DNA from: Azorinus chamasolen
Lineage: Eukaryota > Mollusca > Bivalvia > Cardiida > Solecurtidae
Direction of reading: 5' to 3'
DNA length: 64,000 nucleotides
Assembly: GCA_963576725.1 (NCBI GenBank)
Contig: OY755252.1
Coordinates: 43,045,552-43,109,551, forward strand
The position numbers and the translations under genes were made by a program. This document shows, piece after piece, positions 31,116-42,649 of this stretch (position 1 is its first letter; every line of letters starts with the position of its first letter). The notes below the pieces were generated by a model. The model saw only the letters and a program-made list of their open reading frames with translations, was not told where the DNA came from and did not search any database.

Positions 31116-31271
31116 CAATAGAGTCCACAAGGTATGAAAGGCTTAAACTTGCTAGAGGAATTTGAATGACAAACAATGCAGACACCGATTGTAGTTCTTC
31201 TTTAGGAATCCTGATTTGGGTCTACACTGTTTGTAAATGACAGTGCATGTATGTCCCTCATTCAAGAAGAG

Positions 31272-31510
31272 TTAACACTTTCCCTGTTCTATATTCATGT
31301 AACAGTAAATAATGGCATCATGAATATTTATTAGCTGTATTTTTATAATGGCATACATGTATGTACAGAGTAGTGTTTGGTGTTGGTAGAAACTGTAGAG
31401 TCAGATCTATTCTATTTCATAAGCAAACAGAGCAGACCTTGATCCTACAGGAGCCATCTGATCTGGGTATGCTTTGTTTACAAAGGCATTTATATGAAGG
31501 AAATGGTTAA
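31272..31510 (+). mobile_element. MITE A2
   Basis: TTAACACTTTCCCTG ... GAAGGAAATGGTTAA; core TGATCCTACAGGAGCCATC. It ends about 90 bp before exon 5. Confidence 0.8.
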
Positions 31511-31600
31511 GTTACACATTAAATACCAATATTGATGCGTGTCAAACAAGTAGGCCCTAATTAAAAACTAATCTGAGTTAATTTACTTTTCTGTTTTCAG

Positions 31601-31717
31601 GTTTTACAAAATGATAAAGCAATGAAGTCAGAAGATGAGAGGGACGGAGACAAGATTAATTTAGACAATGCCACGAGTAATGATAACAAATCCGAAAAGA
31701 AAGGATGCTGTTCATGA
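31601..31717 (+). CDS. RAB32: RAB32-like GTPase, exon 5 (C-terminus, stop)
   Basis: The acceptor CTGTTTTCAG is strong. It encodes residues 179-216, an acidic/polar variable tail (KSEDERDGDK) ending KKGCCS and TGA at 31715-31717. The CC near the end is the Rab geranylgeranylation motif, as in RAB32. The five joined pieces give 648 bases after the ATG with no frame break, a total of 216 residues, close to the usual 210-225 for the family. Confidence 0.95.
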   Translation, partial: VLQNDKAMKSEDERDGDKINLDNATSNDNKSEKKGCCS

Positions 31718-31935
31718 AAGATCAACATTCTAGGAAACCAGACAACATATTGTCAAATACTCAAATGGTTGGTTATATAACATCTCATGTGGAATGGTAA
31801 CTGCCAGGAGAAAATGGAGTTGATGTTAGATTGAATTACAATTGATGCAAAATGGGCCTAGCAGCTCTTTTGCAATGTTTTGATATCATAACAGTAAATG
31901 TCAGACAGGAAATAAAGTTTAGGATATGAAAGTGT
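31718..31935 (+). terminator. RAB32: RAB32-like 3'UTR with poly(A) signal
   Basis: A canonical AATAAA lies at 31911-31916, about 195 bases after the stop codon; cleavage is expected near 31930. No palindromic element interrupts this UTR. Confidence 0.7.
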
Positions 31936-32032
31936 AATGCTGATCTTTGAAATCTGTTTATTGTTACTGAGACATAGATAAGATGCATAAATTAAATGTT
32001 TTTAATGGGTAACTCCTTTTTTTCTGCACCAC

Positions 32033-32103
32033 ACCCTATGTTATGACCACTCTTTAGAATCGTCTCAAAGAGACGATTCTAAAGATTGGTCATAACATAG
32101 GGT
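32033..32103. repeat. Palindrome E
   Basis: ACCCTATGTTATGACCACTC and its mirror around AAA, with one mismatch in the right arm (GATTGGTC). The GTTATG variant is present on both arms. Confidence 0.92.
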
Positions 32104-32264
32104 TTGATGAAGAAATGACTCTTTGGTGGAATAATGATTGTTTAAGTATTTGAATATGCCGTTTATCTATGGCTCTGTGTCTTCTCTGTCCTGTATATAG
32201 TTATATTTGAAATGATGATCTCCTGGAACAAACACACCTTTTTGTGATCCAATCACCTGCAAAG

Positions 32265-32460
32265 TAGCCTTTAATATGTTGTGGGCGAATCTGGGATTAC
32301 CTCTCAGATGTCCAGATAAGATGACAATTTTAGTATTTGGGTATGCACTGTTGTCTGTAGCTCTAACCTCTGTAAACAGTTTGGATCCAGATGAGACACT
32401 GAGTAACTCGGCGTCTTGTCAGAATCCAAACTGTTTAACACTTGACTTTGATAGTGTTTT
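32265..32460 (+). repeat. Palindrome D with flanking arm
   Basis: AAACAGTTTGGATCCAGATG ... AGAATCCAAACTGTTT, with the inner GAGTAACTCGGCGTC. The flank TGTGGGCGAATCTGGGATTA also occurs near 17585. Confidence 0.7.
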
Positions 32461-32667
32461 TGAATACAAGATAACTCGATATTGAAAACTGAACAGGCTA
32501 CAGTTTCTACTGACAAAAATTGTCTTAGCAGGCTAAAGGTTAATTATTGCATGCAAAATTGGGCATCAGCATCAAATAGTTGAGGAGATGGTTCCTCTGC
32601 TTCCCTTCAAAACCAAGGACCAGAGTACCAAACGGTTCTAATTGTTGTTAGATGTCATGTTCCACTT

Positions 32668-32899
32668 TTAACCCTTTCCCTGTTCCATATTTATTGCAAA
32701 TTTCAATACCACCGGAATATTCATAGACAAAATACATGTAGTTATAATGAAATATGGAAGGTGGAACGTCGTAGCCATTTTAGAAACTTAAGAAACAGAT
32801 CTATTCATTTCTATCAGCAAACAGATAGGAGCCATCCGATTTTGGTCTACTCTATTTGCAAATGTGTGAAAAACGCATTTATATGAAGGAAAGGGTTAA
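32668..32899 (-). mobile_element. MITE A1, reverse, core damaged
   Basis: TTAACCCTTTCCCTG ... GGAAAGGGTTAA. The left core arm is mostly lost (CAAACAGATAGGAGCC). Confidence 0.85.
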
Positions 32900-33180
32900 C
32901 CCTTAAAATGAGGGAACCAAGTGTACAAGACCTTTGCAAGCAGAGGAGCCCTTTGATCAGGGTCTACACTGTTTGTCTTGAGTATTATTTTCTTCAGTGA
33001 TGAATTTTGATACTGTTTTTTTTTTTTTGGCTTAATTAATATTCTGAAACAGAGGGTCCAATTTTAATTACTTTCAGCAGGTTAAACTTTAAGGTTTGGT
33101 AAATGTTCATGTATTTCAAACTTTATCTTATTTTCTTTTGAGAGTTTTTCTACTGACCTGTAACAGATTAGTAAGATTTG

Positions 33181-33430
33181 TTAACCCTTCGCTTGCTATT
33201 CACATCAATATACCTACCTGTAAATAGTGAAGACCCAGATGAGACAGCTCCTGCAGGAGCTGTCTCATCAGGGTCTGCACTATTTACAAATTGATTGTGC
33301 AACCAGTGCACTCCACAGCAGTGATTGCACAGAGAAATAATTGTACACAGTGAAGATATATGCAATTATACAACAGGGCATGGGTAAAGAAGGCGAAATG
33401 TATTTTAAAATTCAGCAAGAGAAGGGTTAA
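33181..33430 (+). mobile_element. MITE F, full length
   Basis: TTAACCCTTCGCTTGC ... GAGAAGGGTTAA. The core CCCAGATGAGACAGCTCC, centre GCTCCTGCAGGAGC, lies between CTGTAAATAGTGAAG and its mirror. Confidence 0.92.
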
Positions 33431-33462
33431 GATTGCTGAGTTGTTAGTTGACCTTTTACCTG

Positions 33463-33674
33463 ATTTAAATTTATAAAGAAATTATAAAAGTATGAAAATT
33501 AATTAGCTGAACTTCTATAGTCGTCTCAAAGACAAGGGAAATAGAATAGATCAATGTTGTTTCATAAAGAAATAGAGCAGACCCTGATCAGATAGCTCCT
33601 ACAGGAGCCATCTGATCTGGATCTACTCTGTTTGCAAAAGCATGAAAAGGCATCTATATTAAGTAACGGGTTAA
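33463..33674 (+). mobile_element. MITE A2
   Basis: CTTTTACCTGATTTAAATT, core GATCAGATAGCTCCTACAGG, and end AGTAACGGGTTAA. Confidence 0.7.
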
Positions 33675-33829
33675 GACAGAAACGTATATAAGAGCTTAAA
33701 TTTAACTTTTTTTCCAGTAAACTTTATGAGACAGTTCTAAAATGTGGTCCCAAGATATAGTTAGCTGGAGAAATGATGATTTTAGTGTTCTAAACATGCC
33801 TCTGTTATTAATTGCTCTGTTAAGAGTGC

Positions 33830-34057
33830 ATATATTATTGTCTTTGCAAACAGTGTAAACCTAGATGAGACAGCTCCAGTATGAGCTGTCTGATCAGAGT
33901 CTGTTCTGTTTTCTGGTACAATTATATAGGTCTTATTCCACAGTTTCTCTCAAAACCTAATACTCCTGTGTTCATATGCCATTACAGAAATTTAGCTAAT
34001 ACGTATCATGGTGTCCTAATTATTACTTGCATGAATATTCATCAGGTAAAGGGTTAT
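33830..34057 (+). mobile_element. MITE A3, left end eroded
   Basis: Core CTAGATGAGACAGCTCCAGT with mirror; tail TGCATGAATATTCATCAGG and GTAAAGGGTTA. Confidence 0.7.
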
Positions 34058-34449
34058 GGTTGTTTATGATGAGTTTCTAGAGGTTGTATTGAATATATTG
34101 TTGATGTATGTATTTAAAGCAGGTTGTTTGATTAAGGATTTGGGGCATAAATGAATTATGGAACGAAATTCCAAAATTCAGCTTTTTTTTTCTGCCACAG
34201 GTGGTTAACGTTAGGAGAGTATTGTTTATGTTGCAGTTAGATGACATGTTCATATATTCATGTAGGATATGACAACATAAATATTTACCCTTTCCTTGAT
34301 GAATTTTCAGAGTGGGATAGCCTTTCATTGTTTATTGGTAGAGTTCATTCAGTCTGAAAGGGGTAAAATTTGTTAGAGGATTTTGAATGCTAAATGTCTG
34401 CTGAATAAGAAAAATTAATGTATAGCAAAATTTATCACTTAAGAATTGA

Positions 34450-34535
34450 TTTTATGACAAACAATGCAGACCCTGATCAAAGAGCTTTCTTAGGAGCCTT
34501 CTGATCTGGGTCTACACTGTTTACAAAGGTCTTTT
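34450..34535 (+). repeat. MITE A core remnant
   Basis: GACAAACAATGCAGACCCTG and its mirror GGGTCTACACTGTTTAC around AGCTTTCTTAGGAGC. Confidence 0.55.
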
Positions 34536-34932
34536 TATTGACCAGTTTCCAGTACATTAATGGTTGAGGGAAATTTGTCATATGTGATTTATTTCATTGT
34601 ACTAAAGTATATTACATATACTTCCTTGTAACACATCTGATTTGTATTTTTATACTTCAATCCCATGAATGTGTGAAGCAGGTAATTTGCACTACTTACA
34701 AACAGTGTAGATACAGATCATACAGCCCCTAGAAGAAACCTCTAATCAGGATCTGCACTGTTTGTAATTAAAAAGCCTCTAGCAATTTTTATCCTTCTCT
34801 ACTAATAGAATCTACTACTGAATTATGATAGACCACTCCCCTTTGGAAGTCTGGCATTCTAAGTGTTTAATTTAACCCATTACTTCATATTTATTCATGT
34901 AAGAAATTATGCATTTATGAATACAAAAATGT

Positions 34933-35090
34933 ACAGTTAAACCCCTCTAAGTCGGGCATTCAATTTAGTGTAAATATCAGTCTTTAAGACAGGTGGTAGC
35001 TTAATGCAGGGTGAAAGTCATGCAGAAAGCTCCTCTAGGAGCGTTCTGCATGACTTCCACCTTGCATTAACCAGTCACCTGCGTAAACAT
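34933..35090. mobile_element. MITE C, partial
   Basis: TACAGTTAAACCCCTCTAAG, CAGGTGGTAGCTTAATGCAG, core GCAGAAAGCTCCTCTAGGAG; the right end is lost. Confidence 0.75.
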
Positions 35091-35476
35091 ACCTTAATTC
35101 TTCCTTTCTATAATTCTATGAGCATAGAACAATTTGGGCATAGCAAAAACTGTAGAATCAGATCTATATTACTGATAAGCAATCAGAAGTTAATTGTCTG
35201 ATCTGGATCTACTCTGTTTGAAAAGGCGTTAACTGGTGTATCTGTAAAGTAAAGTGTAAAACACATTGAAATGGTCTTGACTGCAACCTTAGAAAATATA
35301 TCTTAGGATCTTTATAATGACTGTTATACAGACCAGTTGTCATATGTGCAAATCAGCATCTGATCATGGGTCTACACTTTTTGACATTCATGATCATCTG
35401 GAAGGTTTTATTTATCAACAATCAATATAGACATTTAGCATTATGTAACATAGGTGCTGGTCTGGATTCATATATA

Positions 35477-35682
35477 TACAGTAGAATCTGTCTTAAGTGA
35501 CCATCAAAATGAGGTCTAATTATGGGTCTGTAGGGCAGGTGGTAGCTGATGCAGGTCAAAAGTAATGCAGAAAGCTTCTATAGAAGCTTTACTTTACTTT
35601 TGCTCTATATTAAGCAACCACCGGCTTTTTTAGATTTCTGCGTCCAATCAATTCAAAGTTGCATAAGACAGGTTCTACTGTA
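35477..35682. mobile_element. MITE C
   Basis: TA-flanked CAGTAGAATCTGTCTTAAG ... AAGACAGGTTCTACTG; the core is AGAAAGCTTCTATAGAAGCT, a symmetric change of GCTCC to GCTTC on both arms. Confidence 0.9.
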
Positions 35683-36197
35683 ATTACAAGAAATCCTTTC
35701 CTTGTGACAAAACTCATACCAGTATCATAAATTAGATTCATTTTTCAGTTTTTTATAAAGCCCACAAAACAAAAACTGTACAGCTCCTATTGTAATTATT
35801 TTCTGAATGATGTACATATTTTACTAATTAACCCTTTAATTGTTACTCCTATCTTGACACATTTGCCAACAGAGTAGACCAAGATCAGGATCTGCTCTGT
35901 TTGCTTGTATCAGGGTATACCCTATTTGCTACTACATGTTCATCTGTTTTAAAGCTATCAAAATTCTGCAAATGTTACATATTCAGTTTTACTAATTGAT
36001 GGAGAGTGAGTATTTGATGATGGAATACTTGGGGAAATAAGGGTACTTTACATATCGGTATACGAAACAACCCACCGAAATATGAGCTTTACTGTATTTT
36101 ATAACATTTGTGCGTGTGTGTGTGTTTTTCTTTCTTTGTACTGAAAATTTCATCCATGTGTCATAGAGTTGACCCTAAACATGTTTGAATGAATGGT

Positions 36198-36418
36198 TTA
36201 ACCCTTCACCTAATAGAGACATGAATATTCATGTAAGAAATCATGACGTCATAAATAATAATAAGATTAATTTGTTATATAGCGCATGGACACTGGAAAT
36301 TTTGGCCTTGGCAGAAACTGTATTTATATCTACATTATATAATACAGGAGCCATCTGATCTGGGTCTACTCTGTTTTCAAAGGTGTAGAAAGGGGTATTG
36401 ATGGAGTAACGGGTTATG
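36198..36418 (+). mobile_element. MITE A2
   Basis: TTAACCCTTCACCTAATAG; half core (ACAGGAGCCATCTGATCTGG); end GTAACGGGTTA. The left core arm is deleted. Confidence 0.75.
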
Positions 36419-36937
36419 GCCTTTAAAGCCTTTGCAAACAGAGTAGACCCAGAGCTGATAGATGTAGGAGTTGTGTGATTAGGGTCTGCTGTATTTACAA
36501 ATAGGTCATATTTTACACTTTCTGCTTTGACCAAATGTTTTGTTTGTATACCAATACATGTAGAATAATCATGATGCCATTTTATCTGACATGGATGTTC
36601 ATGAAATAAAGGATAAAGGGTATTATACAAAAGAATATTGCCTGTGTAAGACAATGGTCTTTGCTAGTTTGAACAGTTTAAAATGGAATTACATGTAATT
36701 GAAATACTAAAGGAATTGCTGGACATTCTGAAAAATTTTGTACAAATCTTTTTGACATGTCTCATTATGTTTTTTTACCATTTACTCCATGAATATTCAT
36801 GAAAGAAATAATGTATGAATATTAATATAGACATTTTTAACAACGAAATGTTTGGCTCTAGCCCAAGCTGTAAAATCATTTTTATATTACTTCATAAGCA
36901 AACCAAGCAGACAGCTCCTAAATACTCATTACCCATT

Positions 36938-37165
36938 TTACCCATTCCTGCATATTGGCGCCTTTTGACGCCTCTTTAAAAATCACTTTTAGAAACCATT
37001 TTGATAAATAGAGCATTTGCTCCTATGGAGCAAATGCTCTATTTATCAAAATGGTTTCAAAATTACACAATTCTAAAAATTTCCTTTTCTCTAGTAAATG
37101 TTCCTTTTTGGTAGACTTTTTCAAAGAGGTTACATCTAAAAATAACTTAAGTGGGAATGGGTTAA
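36938..37165 (-). mobile_element. MITE B, reverse
   Basis: TTACCCATTCCTGC; core AGAGCATTTGCTCCTATGG; end GTGGGAATGGGTTAA. Confidence 0.88.
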
Positions 37166-37317
37166 ATATACTATTACGCATTTGCTTATGGAGTAGACCC
37201 AGATCAGACTGCTCCAGGCCCTTCATCATTATGCCATGATAAAACTCCAGCTAACTAATAACTCTCTAAAAACTCTTACAAATTTTATACATGAATATTC
37301 ATCAGGTAAAGGGTTAA
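37166..37317 (+). repeat. MITE A3, internally deleted
   Basis: GAGTAGACCCAGATCAGACT followed by an A3 tail ATACATGAATATTCATCAGG. It shares the TTAA at 37314-37317 with the next element. Confidence 0.65.
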
Positions 37318-37563
37318 CCCTTTCCCTCATATAAACGTGTTTTCACGCATCTGCAAACAGAGAAGACCCAGATCAGACGGATCCTAGAGGAGCCGTCTGA
37401 TCAGGGTCTGCTCTGTTTGCTAATGGAATTTGATATATCTGTTTCTTTTCTTTCTAAAATGGCTACAATGTTCCAACTTCCATATTTCATTAGAACTATT
37501 TTGTCCATGTATATTCAGTAGGTATTGAAATTTGTAATAAACACAGAACAGGGAAAGGGTTAA
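37314..37563 (+). mobile_element. MITE A1, reference full-length copy (250 bp)
   Basis: TTAA at both ends. In order: CCCTTTCCCTCATATAAACG, TTCACGCATCTGC, the core with GATCAGACGGATCC and mirror, TTTGCTAATGGAATTTGATA, TTTCTAAAATGGCTACAATG, TTCCATATTTCATTAGAAC, GTATATTCAGTAGGTATTG, and AACAGGGAAAGGG. No coding capacity. Confidence 0.93.
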
Positions 37564-37844
37564 ATGGTAAGAGAGGAGGTTTGACTTTCAACCTAAATGA
37601 TACGTACTGATGCCGTATAACCTGTTTATTCTTATGGGGTTGTAAAATCCAACTCGGCTCAACTTTATACATATTACAATGAGGTCGGAGGCGGGCCAGG
37701 GGGTTACACTTAAAATAGGTTGTGTGTCCATCTTCTGATCCATCCATAGATGGAATTTTGTTTGAGCTTCTACATTTTCTAAAAAAAATATTCTTACCAT
37801 TATGGAGCCCTGTGCACCTGTGGATGTGACCACTATTTGCTGGA

Positions 37845-38190
37845 GTTATAGCCTCTTTTTTCCATTCCTACAATGTACAAGGAGTTATAGCCTCTTTTGT
37901 CCATTCCTACAATGGACAAGGAGTTATAGCCTCTTTTGTCCATTCCTACAATGTACAAGGAGTTATAGCCTCTTTTGTCCATTCCTACAATGTACAAGGA
38001 GTTATAGCCTCTTTTGTCCATTCCTACAATGGACAAGGAGTTAAGCCTCTTTTGTCCATTCCTACAATGGACAAGGAGTTATAGCCTCTTTTGTCCATTC
38101 CTACAATGTGCAAGGAGTTATAGCCTCTTTTGTCCATTCCTACAATGTACAAGGAGTTATAGCCTCTTTTGTCCATTCCTACAATGGACA
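37845..38190 (+). repeat. 39-bp minisatellite, nine units
   Basis: Unit GTTATAGCCTCTTTTGTCC, then ATTCCTACAATG(T/G)ACAAGGA. It reads open on both strands because the unit is 39 bp; one unit is shortened at 38040. It ends against a TTAA-bounded A3 element. Confidence 0.97.
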
Positions 38191-38191
38191 A

Positions 38192-38442
38192 TTAATCCTT
38201 TATGCCATAAATACACCTTTCTATGCCTTTGCAAACAGAGTAGACCAAGATCAGATCAAGATCCTATAGGTGCCATCTGACCAGGGTCTGCTCTGTTTGC
38301 TATGAAATAATATAGATAGTACTCTACAGTTTCTACCATGTCCAAAATTTCTTGTATTCAAAATCCATTATAAAAATGAATGGTGATTTATATTCATGAT
38401 GTCGCTATTTCTAACATGAATATTCCTGGAGTAAAGGGCTAA
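38192..38442 (+). mobile_element. MITE A3
   Basis: TTAATCCTTTATGCC ... GTAAAGGGCTAA; core imperfect (ATCAGATCAAGATCCTATAG). Confidence 0.85.
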
Positions 38443-38740
38443 TGAGTTGGAGAAGTGGCACTGGTTTTTGGCTTATAGTTGTAGTAATTTTTGCTTTGCT
38501 GCTGACCCTTACTTGATAGTGTGGTCTTTTTATACCTTTGCAAAATAAAGTTGACCCAGACCAGACAGCTTCTGCTGGTGTTGTCTGATCAGGGTCTGCT
38601 ACATTTGCTTACATAATACAGGTCTGATTCTGTACTATTTGCCATGGCAATAAATTTGTTAATTTTGTATTTTCAGTGCAAGAATGCCATTAATATTCAT
38701 GATGGACAAAGTCCTGCATACATAATCATCAAATAATGAA

Positions 38741-38989
38741 TTAACCCTTTCCTCCATGAATATTCATGTAAGAAAAAATGATGTCATGAATATTAATTAG
38801 ATTAACTATTATAATAATACATGGACACGGGAAGCTTTGACCATGGCAGAAAGTGTAGAATCATATCTATATTATATCATAAGCAAAAAGAGCAGACCCT
38901 GATTAGAGGGCTCCTTCAGGAGCCGTCTGATCTGGGTCTTCTCTGATTGCAAAGCTGTAAAAAAGCGTATTTATGGAGGAATGGGTTAA
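38741..38989 (+). mobile_element. MITE A2, full length
   Basis: TTAACCCTTTCCTCC, ATGAATATTCATGTAAGAAA, TGGCAGAAAGTGTAGAATC, core GATTAGAGGGCTCCTTCAGG with mirror, and GGAATGGGTTAA. Confidence 0.92.
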
Positions 38990-39500
38990 GGGAATTATTT
39001 CATGGATTTTGAATTCTTAATGACGTAAAGTCTCGCCTGTATCAGCATTCTTAGAATGTAATAAGTATGATAGTAGTATTTGTATTTCAAAATGAGCCAC
39101 CTCAGTCACAAACCTTAGTCTGCTTGTGGAATTGAAAAGTGCATGTCTGGTTTGAATATGGATTCCCTGAGGTTTGGTCAATTTAGTCAAAACCAGAGGA
39201 TCCGCTCGGCGCTGAAGTAGACTTATTTGACCAGCGTATTTTGCTGACATCATTTTGATCAAATGTCAGGTTGGACTAAGAAAGTCATGGTTGATGATTG
39301 AGGGTGTTTAGAAGTAGTGCAGTGTAATCAGGTATTTTAGATTTATAGAAGTTTTACTCTTAGTTTGTTAATGAATTGCCATTTGCGAAATTGTTTTATT
39401 TGCTTTAATTCGCATAATTAACTTTTTACACTCTATTAACTCTTCGCACACTTAGAAATTGTCATCTGCCAAACTTGTCGTCTGTTGCAATTCTAAAAAT
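38990..39500. other. No recognised feature
   Basis: Includes an 81-codon minus-strand frame at 39262-39017 with no splice sites, domain or repeat support; not called. Confidence 0.5.
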
Positions 39501-39528
39501 CAAATTAATATTAAATTTTGTTGGTTGC

Positions 39529-39610
39529 TTAACCCATGCTTATAGTGATAAATGGAGCATAATTATGCTCCATAAGGGTCAAAAGGCATTAATATGAGAG
39601 AATGGGTTAA
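39529..39610 (-). mobile_element. Miniature B derivative, 82 bp
   Basis: TTAACCCATGC ... GAGAGAATGGGTTAA around GTGATAAATGGAGCATAATT; most of both arms is deleted. It sits in C-like sequence (GGTTGCTTAA). Confidence 0.75.
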
Positions 39611-39652
39611 AACACCTGTCTTAAAGACCAACAATTAGACTTATTTTTGATA

Positions 39653-39890
39653 GCCACTTTACCTGTTCAATATTCATGTAAGAAATAATGACATCAGACA
39701 TACATGTATTTATTAGCAAACATTTTATAATTGTAGTGAACACATGATTTTTTTACCTTTATAGCAGAAACTGTAGAATCAGCAAACAGAGCAGACCCTG
39801 ATCAGACAGCTCCTGTAGGAGCCATTTGATCTGAGTCTACTCTGTCTGTAAAGGCACAAAAAAGTTCTTATATGAGGTAAAGGGTTAGGA
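39653..39890 (+). mobile_element. MITE A2 inside C sequence
   Basis: TTTACCTGTTCAATATTCAT, core GATCAGACAGCTCCTGTAGG, and end GTAAAGGGTTAG. It is flanked by TTTTTGATAGCCAC on the left and GACAGGTTTTATTGTA on the right, which together form the end of a C element. Confidence 0.8.
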
Positions 39891-40011
39891 CAGGTTTTAT
39901 TGTACCTAAACTTATGATAATATAGATTAGACTGTATACATGGTCTACAAATTCACCAAAGCTACATCCACAAATGTTTTGTTTTGTACATATTGCTGCT
40001 GTTATGAAAAC

Positions 40012-40260
40012 TTAACCCTTTTCTCCATGGATATTCATGAAAGAAATGATGACATCATGAATATTAATTAAATTAGTTTTTAAAATTACACATTAAGACA
40101 TGAAATTTTTGCCCAAGCACAAACTGTAGAATCATATCTTTATTATTCTATAAGCAAACAGAGCAGACCCTGATCAGACGACTCCTATAGGGGCCGTCTG
40201 ATCTGGGTCTACTCTGTTTGCAAAGGCGTAGAATTGCATATTTATGGTGTAAAGGGTTAA
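40012..40260 (+). mobile_element. MITE A2, full length
   Basis: TTAACCCTTTTCTCC ... GGTGTAAAGGGTTAA; core GATCAGACGACTCCTATAGG with mirror. Confidence 0.92.
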
Positions 40261-40553
40261 GGAGTTTTACACACTTCTGTGCCTTATTTGTGGGTGACTG
40301 AGATAGGGGTACTTGATTATGTACAAACAATATAGACCCAGATCAGTTGCAGAAATTGTCTGATCAGGATCTACATTGTCATTCATCAGTAGTTTATATT
40401 TGTGTATTTTGTATGTCATTGCTGCTAACAATGCAGACCTTGATCAGATGTTATAATTTGTGACTTTTCTGGGTCTAATCTGTTACAAATGTTGTTGTGC
40501 TCTTCTTTTCATGTATAGATCATGATACTTTCCCTAATTTACCGAACTATTTG

Positions 40554-42556
40554 TTAACCCTTTCCTCCATGAATTTACTATTCGACGCCTTGCAAACAAG
40601 GTATACCGCAGTCAGATAACTTTGTAGGAGCCGTCTGATCAGGGTCTACTTTGTTTGCTTATGATATACTATAAATATGATTCTACAGTTTCTGTCATGA
40701 CCAAAAGTTCTTGTGTATATTTGCAATTATAACATTTAATTTAATTAATATTCATGACGTCATTGGTTTTTTTAGCTCACCAGAGCACAAAGTGCTCAAG
40801 GTGAGCTTTTGTGATACCCCTGTGTCCGGCGTCCGTCGTCCGTCTGTCCGTCTGTCCGTCTGTCCGTCTGTCCGTCTGTCCGTCTGTCCGTCTGTCTGTC
40901 CGTCAACAATTTCAAACGACTTCTTCTCTGAAACCGACTGCCCAATTGTAACCAAACTTGGTCAGATACATACTGTGGGTGGGTGCTTCAAAAGTTGTTA
41001 AAAGATAGTGGGCGGGGCCATCGGTCTTGTTGCCATGGCAACCGAACACAATATCTAGAAAAATCTTCTTCTCCAGAATGACTTGTTGGATTTGAATATA
41101 GTTTTCACCAAAATGTTTCTCAGTTGATAGACTTTAAAAGTTGTTAAAAGAATTTTGATCGGGCAAAAAACATGGCCGCCAGAGGGCGTGGTCAATATTT
41201 CCATATATGGTAATATGGAATTTTCATAGGAAAATCTTTAAAAAAATTATTCTCTGAAACTGTAAAGCCTAGACCTTTGATATTTGGTATGTAGCATGAT
41301 CTTATGGTCCTCTACAAATATTGTTCAAATTATGACCCCTGGGCCAAAAATGGCCCCACCCAAGGGCTTATCAGTTTTTCATAGGAAAATCTTTAAAAAT
41401 CTTCTTCTCTGAAACTGTAAGGCTTAAACCTTTGATATTAGATATGTAGCATGATCTAATGGTCCTCTACAAATATTGTTCAAATTATGACCCCGGGGCC
41501 AAAAATGGCCCCGCCCAAGGGCTTATCAGTTTTTCATAGGAAAATCTTTAAAAATCTTCTTCTCTCAAACTGTAAGGCCTTGACCTTGATATTTGGTATG
41601 TAGCATGATCTTATTGTCCTCTACAAATATTGTTCAAATTATGACCCCCGGGCCAAAAATGGCCCCGCCCAAGGGTTTATCAGTTTTTCATAGGAAAATC
41701 TTTAAAAGTCTTCTTCTCTGAAACTGTAAGGTCTAGACCTTTGATATTTGGTATGTAGCATGATCTTATGGCCCTCTACAAATATTGTTCAATTTATGAC
41801 CCCGGGCCAAAATTGGCCCCGCCCAAGGGCTTATCAGTTTTTCATTGGAAAATATTTAAAGATCTTCTTCTCTGAAGCTGTAAGGCCTAGACCCTTGATA
41901 TTTAATATGTAGCATGATCTTTTGGTCCTCTACAAATAGTGTTCAAATTATGATCCCCGGGCCAAAAATGGCCCCGCCCAAGGGCTTATCAGTTTTTCAT
42001 AGGAAAATCTTTAAAAATATTCTTCTCTGAAACTGTAAGGCCTAGACCTTTGATATTTAGTATGTAGCATGATTTTATGGTCCTCGACAAATATTGTTCA
42101 AATTATGACCCCCGGGCCAAAAACGGCCCCGCCCAAGGGCTTATCAGTTTTTCATAGGAAAATCTTTAAAAATCTACTGAAACTGTAAGGCCTAGACCAT
42201 TGATATTTGGTATGACTAACATGATCTACTGGTCCTCTATAAATATGTAGCTGGCTTGTGGTCCTCTGCCAAGAATGTTTAACTTACGACCCTGACCACT
42301 GGGCGAAACTTGGCCCTGCCTCAGGGCTTATCAGTTTTTTCGATGGGAAAAATATGAAATATTATTTTTCTCTGAAATCATAAGGCTTAGACCTTTAATT
42401 AATGGCATACTGCTTTGCCTTGTGGTTCTCTACCAAGGTTGTCCACATGATTTCTTGTGGTCAAAAAAGGCCCTGCCCCTGGTGTTATCTCAGGTGAGCG
42501 CTTCAGGGCCTCATGGCCCTCTTGTTTACATAAATCTTCATGGAGTAAATGGTTAA
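40554..42556 (+). mobile_element. MITE A3 split by a 1.75-kb element
   Basis: The left part runs from TTAACCCTTTCCTCC to ATTCATGACGTCATTGG; the right part is ACATAAATCTTCATGGAG, TAAATGGTTAA. The insert occupies 40772-42525. Confidence 0.88.
40772..42525 (+). mobile_element. GCTCACC-bordered element with 153-bp tandem core
   Basis: It begins TTAGCTCACCAGAGCACAAA and ends GGTGAGCGCTTCAGGGCC, then TCATGGCCCTCTTG. After a GTCC(G)TCT pyrimidine array come about six units of roughly 153 bp (41220-42200) with CTTCTCTGAAACTGTAAGG, TAGCATGATCTTATGGTCC and GGGCCAAAAATGGCCCCGCC. No protein. The tandem core recalls helitron-like non-autonomous elements of bivalves, but neither end shows a CTRR tail, so the class is open. 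Confidence 0.8.
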
Positions 42557-42649
42557 CCAATCTCTCCTCTCCGTTGGTTTATAAAGCTAAATATGTCAAT
42601 TTGGCACCATTTGGGTAACATTAAATTAAAGTTAGACTACCAATTCCCA

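Noticed and set aside
36241..36654. Recurring peptide segments of the NRVDPDQTAP type in many short frames
   Set aside because: They are all translations of the palindromic A core (AACAGAGTAGACCCAGATCA); the repeated peptide reflects repeated DNA, not a protein family.
39017..39262. 81-codon minus-strand frame in a repeat-poor patch
   Set aside because: No recognisable motif, no plausible splice sites and nothing similar nearby; expected by chance at this length.
40840..40905. Cys/Pro/Ser-Val repeat protein
   Set aside because: It is the translation of the GTCCGTCT array at the start of the GCTCACC-bordered element, open on both strands.
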